From the NCBI GenBank assembly GCA_023954595.1, contig JAGSHJ010000145.1, positions 1-7,381 of the forward strand: a stretch of 7,381 nucleotides of DNA, in the 5' to 3' direction. A model generated the notes under the pieces. It had not been told where the DNA came from and did not search any database. It saw only the letters and a list, made by a program, of their open reading frames with translations. Of this stretch, positions 6,168 to 7,381 are shown piece after piece; within the stretch, counting starts at the first letter, position 1; each line of letters opens with the position of its first letter. The stretch comes from Bacteriovoracaceae bacterium. GTDB lineage: Bacteria; Bdellovibrionota; Bacteriovoracia; Bacteriovoracales; Bacteriovoracaceae. Position numbers and translations under genes: made by a program.

Positions 6168-7012
6168 TAGTTGGCCCTAGGTCTTGGAGTTGTGTTGCCG
6201 CCGCCACCGCCGCCTCCGCCACCAGGACTAGGAAGTGTTGGAGTTGTTGGAGGTGCAGCTGCTGGAGCTGGGTGACGTTGCTCATTACACCACATACACA
6301 AAAATGATGTTGGTGATATTTGTTTGGCCGTATAAGGAGACAGACATGCTCCTGCACTTGCTACGATACCTTGTTGAGACTGAATACAATTCAAGTCAGG
6401 TTGGCATCTAATATTGTTTAAAACCGTTTGGGATACATTGTAAGCACCACCACGTCTGGTGCATAAATCTGCATGGCTTCCTTTTCCAAAACAAGTTCTA
6501 ATCTTACTTGAAGTATCTGTGTAAATTGTTAATGGTATCGCGTATTTGTCTTTGAAGGTTTGAGAGTCCATCGAATAAGCGTCAGACAAGTTCGCTGGTA
6601 TTACGTAGACCAATGCTTCATAGGCCAAATGAGGCTCAGTTGAATTAAGTAGAAATACATCTCGGTTTAAGTTCTCTTTGAGAAGGATATTGAATTCTTC
6701 AATTCTAACATCACTAAAGCTTGAACCGGCCCCCAGGGTTTGACCGCTAATTTTTAAATCAAGGCCAGAAACTCTTGATACTCCAGTTGGGTCAAATGTT
6801 GCACCATTGAGAGCTTTTGAGCATATTACTGGATCAAACAGTTGTCCGGATAGACTCTTTACAAGTGTCTCATAATTTAATTTTTTAGATGCAGGCACAG
6901 CTGATTTCACAGTTGCAGCAAATTTGTCTGTATATACCTTGAACCCAATGCCTACGGCCACAATGATAAACATTGTGTACATTAAGGATGAACCTTTCTG
7001 GTTAAGAATCAT
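6164..7012 (-). CDS. Cys-rich pilin-like protein with Pro/Ala and Gly9 tail
   Basis: A 282-residue protein. The N-terminus MILNQKG followed by SSLMYTMFIIVAVGIGF resembles a short type IV prepilin leader (Lys6-Gly7, cleavage after Gly7) and a hydrophobic pilin helix. The usual Glu at mature position 5 is Tyr12, and position 1 is Ser rather than Phe or Met. A simple signal anchor is the alternative. The body (31-170) is a mixed soluble domain. The C-terminal half carries Cys174, 184, 203, 209, 223 and a CxxC at 239/242. Residues 248-282 are low complexity: Pro/Ala/Thr-rich, then nine glycines (264-272). The start is supported by AGGTG five bases upstream. It lies 17 bp after the stop of a second Cys-rich gene, so the two form an operon. 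A pilus-like or pseudopilus surface role is inferred; no pilus assembly gene is visible in the window. Confidence 0.65.
   Translation of the reverse strand: MILNQKGSSLMYTMFIIVAVGIGFKVYTDKFAATVKSAVPASKKLNYETLVKSLSGQLFDPVICSKALNGATFDPTGVSRVSGLDLKISGQTLGAGSSFSDVRIEEFNILLKENLNRDVFLLNSTEPHLAYEALVYVIPANLSDAYSMDSQTFKDKYAIPLTIYTDTSSKIRTCFGKGSHADLCTRRGGAYNVSQTVLNNIRCQPDLNCIQSQQGIVASAGACLSPYTAKQISPTSFLCMWCNEQRHPAPAAAPPTTPTLPSPGGGGGGGGGNTTPRPRANY
6197..6223 (-). repeat. GGN trinucleotide tract encoding Gly9
   Basis: On the minus strand this is nine consecutive Gly codons (GGT, GGC, GGA and GGC mixed) near the end of the pilin-like gene. In an AT-rich window it forms a sharp GC-rich island. Mixed third bases make slippage less likely than in a pure repeat, but length variation between strains is plausible. 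Confidence 0.85.
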
Positions 7013-7017
7013 AAAGT

Positions 7018-7022
7018 CACCT
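7018..7022 (-). promoter_or_regulatory. Shine-Dalgarno AGGTG of the pilin-like gene
   Basis: In the 17-base gap between the two minus-strand genes, AGGTG (within AAAAAGGTGA) lies 5 bases before ATG 7012. It confirms that start, and hence the short prepilin-like leader. Confidence 0.75.
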
Positions 7023-7029
7023 TTTTAGA

Positions 7030-7381
7030 TTATAAACACTTCAAGCATACATAGTAGAGTTCTGTATTTGTAACTGTCTGTGTGCTTTTCTTGCCAGTTG
7101 CAACATCAACATTGTGAGAAAACTGGGAAGTCACTGAAGGTGTTGATCCTGTAGGACAGTTTCTACCACCAGTTAGTGGGTTGAGTGAATCGGCACTAGG
7201 AGTTGACCATTGGCACGCAAAGCCTGCTGGCATACATGAAAGTGTTGTAAAAGTTCCAAGAACCTCACAAGTATTTCTTGGCTCGCATCTACCTGTGGCA
7301 GAATCAAAGCCCATATTCATCATTTCACACATATCCGCAGTTGATAGTGTTGATGCTCCAGTACAATTGAGAATTGCTCCA
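7030..7381 (-). CDS. Cys-rich protein, C-terminal 116 residues (5' end outside the window)
   Basis: The frame stays open to the right edge. The Met at 7332 is internal: 16 further codons without a stop precede it, including another Cys. The visible 116 residues (numbered from the edge) contain Cys6, 18, 32, 38, 49, 56 and 75, and a terminal CLKC (Cys112/115) that is the penultimate feature of the protein. The pattern ADMC, then RCEPRNTC, then a final CxxC parallels ADLC, RCQPDLNC and CMWC in the downstream pilin-like protein, so the two look like paralogues or share a disulfide-rich module. Such proteins act outside the cytoplasm. The N-terminus is not visible, so a prepilin leader cannot be checked. 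The family is not recognised. It is first in an operon with the pilin-like gene 17 bp downstream. Confidence 0.7.
   Translation of the reverse strand, partial: GAILNCTGASTLSTADMCEMMNMGFDSATGRCEPRNTCEVLGTFTTLSCMPAGFACQWSTPSADSLNPLTGGRNCPTGSTPSVTSQFSHNVDVATGKKSTQTVTNTELYYVCLKCL

Noticed and set aside
6151..6357. 68-codon minus-strand frame overlapping the pilin-like gene
   Set aside because: It is a shifted reading of the low-complexity Pro/Gly tail (Gln/Leu/His-rich), with no independent support.
7030..7332. Treating Met at 7332 as the true start of the rightmost gene
   Set aside because: The frame stays open to the window edge with Cys-containing sequence matching the downstream paralogue, and no signal sequence follows this Met, so the gene is cut by the window.

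Overview
The window looks like chromosome from a Gram-negative, moderately AT-rich bacterium (GC roughly 40% by eye). It carries an outer-membrane-barrel C-terminus, a lipoprotein with LamG-type domains, a periplasmic solute-binding protein, two polytopic membrane proteins and a pilin-like pair. From memory, this mix (LamG lipoproteins, orphan family-3 binding proteins, Cys-rich pilin-like proteins) is reminiscent of Bdellovibrionota such as Bacteriovorax or Halobacteriovorax. That assignment is an inference; no rRNA or marker gene is present.

Left part (1-3245, + strand): the last ~51 codons of a probable outer-membrane beta-barrel protein end in TAA, and the next gene's ATG follows directly. 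That gene encodes a 1028-residue lipoprotein with three LamG/concanavalin-A-like domains and an unidentified beta-rich C-terminus. The abutting genes are almost certainly cotranscribed, which suggests a surface module of a barrel plus an outer-membrane lipoprotein with adhesive or carbohydrate-binding modules. A 156-bp intergenic region follows. It holds a small hairpin just after the stop, then a six-codon mini-ORF whose stop touches the GTG start of the next gene.

Middle (3402-6167): a secreted family-3 solute-binding protein (+) has no transporter genes beside it, so it looks like an orphan binding protein. Five bases after its stop comes the end of an oppositely oriented, uncharacterised ~9-10-helix membrane protein with many membrane-edge histidines (-). 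That gene is divergent, across about 40-52 bp, from an acyltransferase-3/HGSNAT-like membrane protein (+). The two membrane genes may share a control region.

Right part (6164-7381, - strand): two cotranscribed Cys-rich proteins. The downstream one has a prepilin-like N-terminus, a Cys-rich C-terminal half and an odd Pro/Ala-plus-Gly9 tail. The upstream one is cut by the window edge and shares the Cys pattern. The downstream one overlaps the acyltransferase-like gene tail to tail at a shared TTAA.

No RNA genes, CRISPR arrays, insertion sequences or origins were seen. Coding density is very high, and no gene-free stretch exceeds 300 bases. No single convincing novel system emerges. The best leads are the His-rich membrane protein with its divergent acyltransferase-like partner, the mini-ORF leader, and the paired Cys-rich pilin-like genes.
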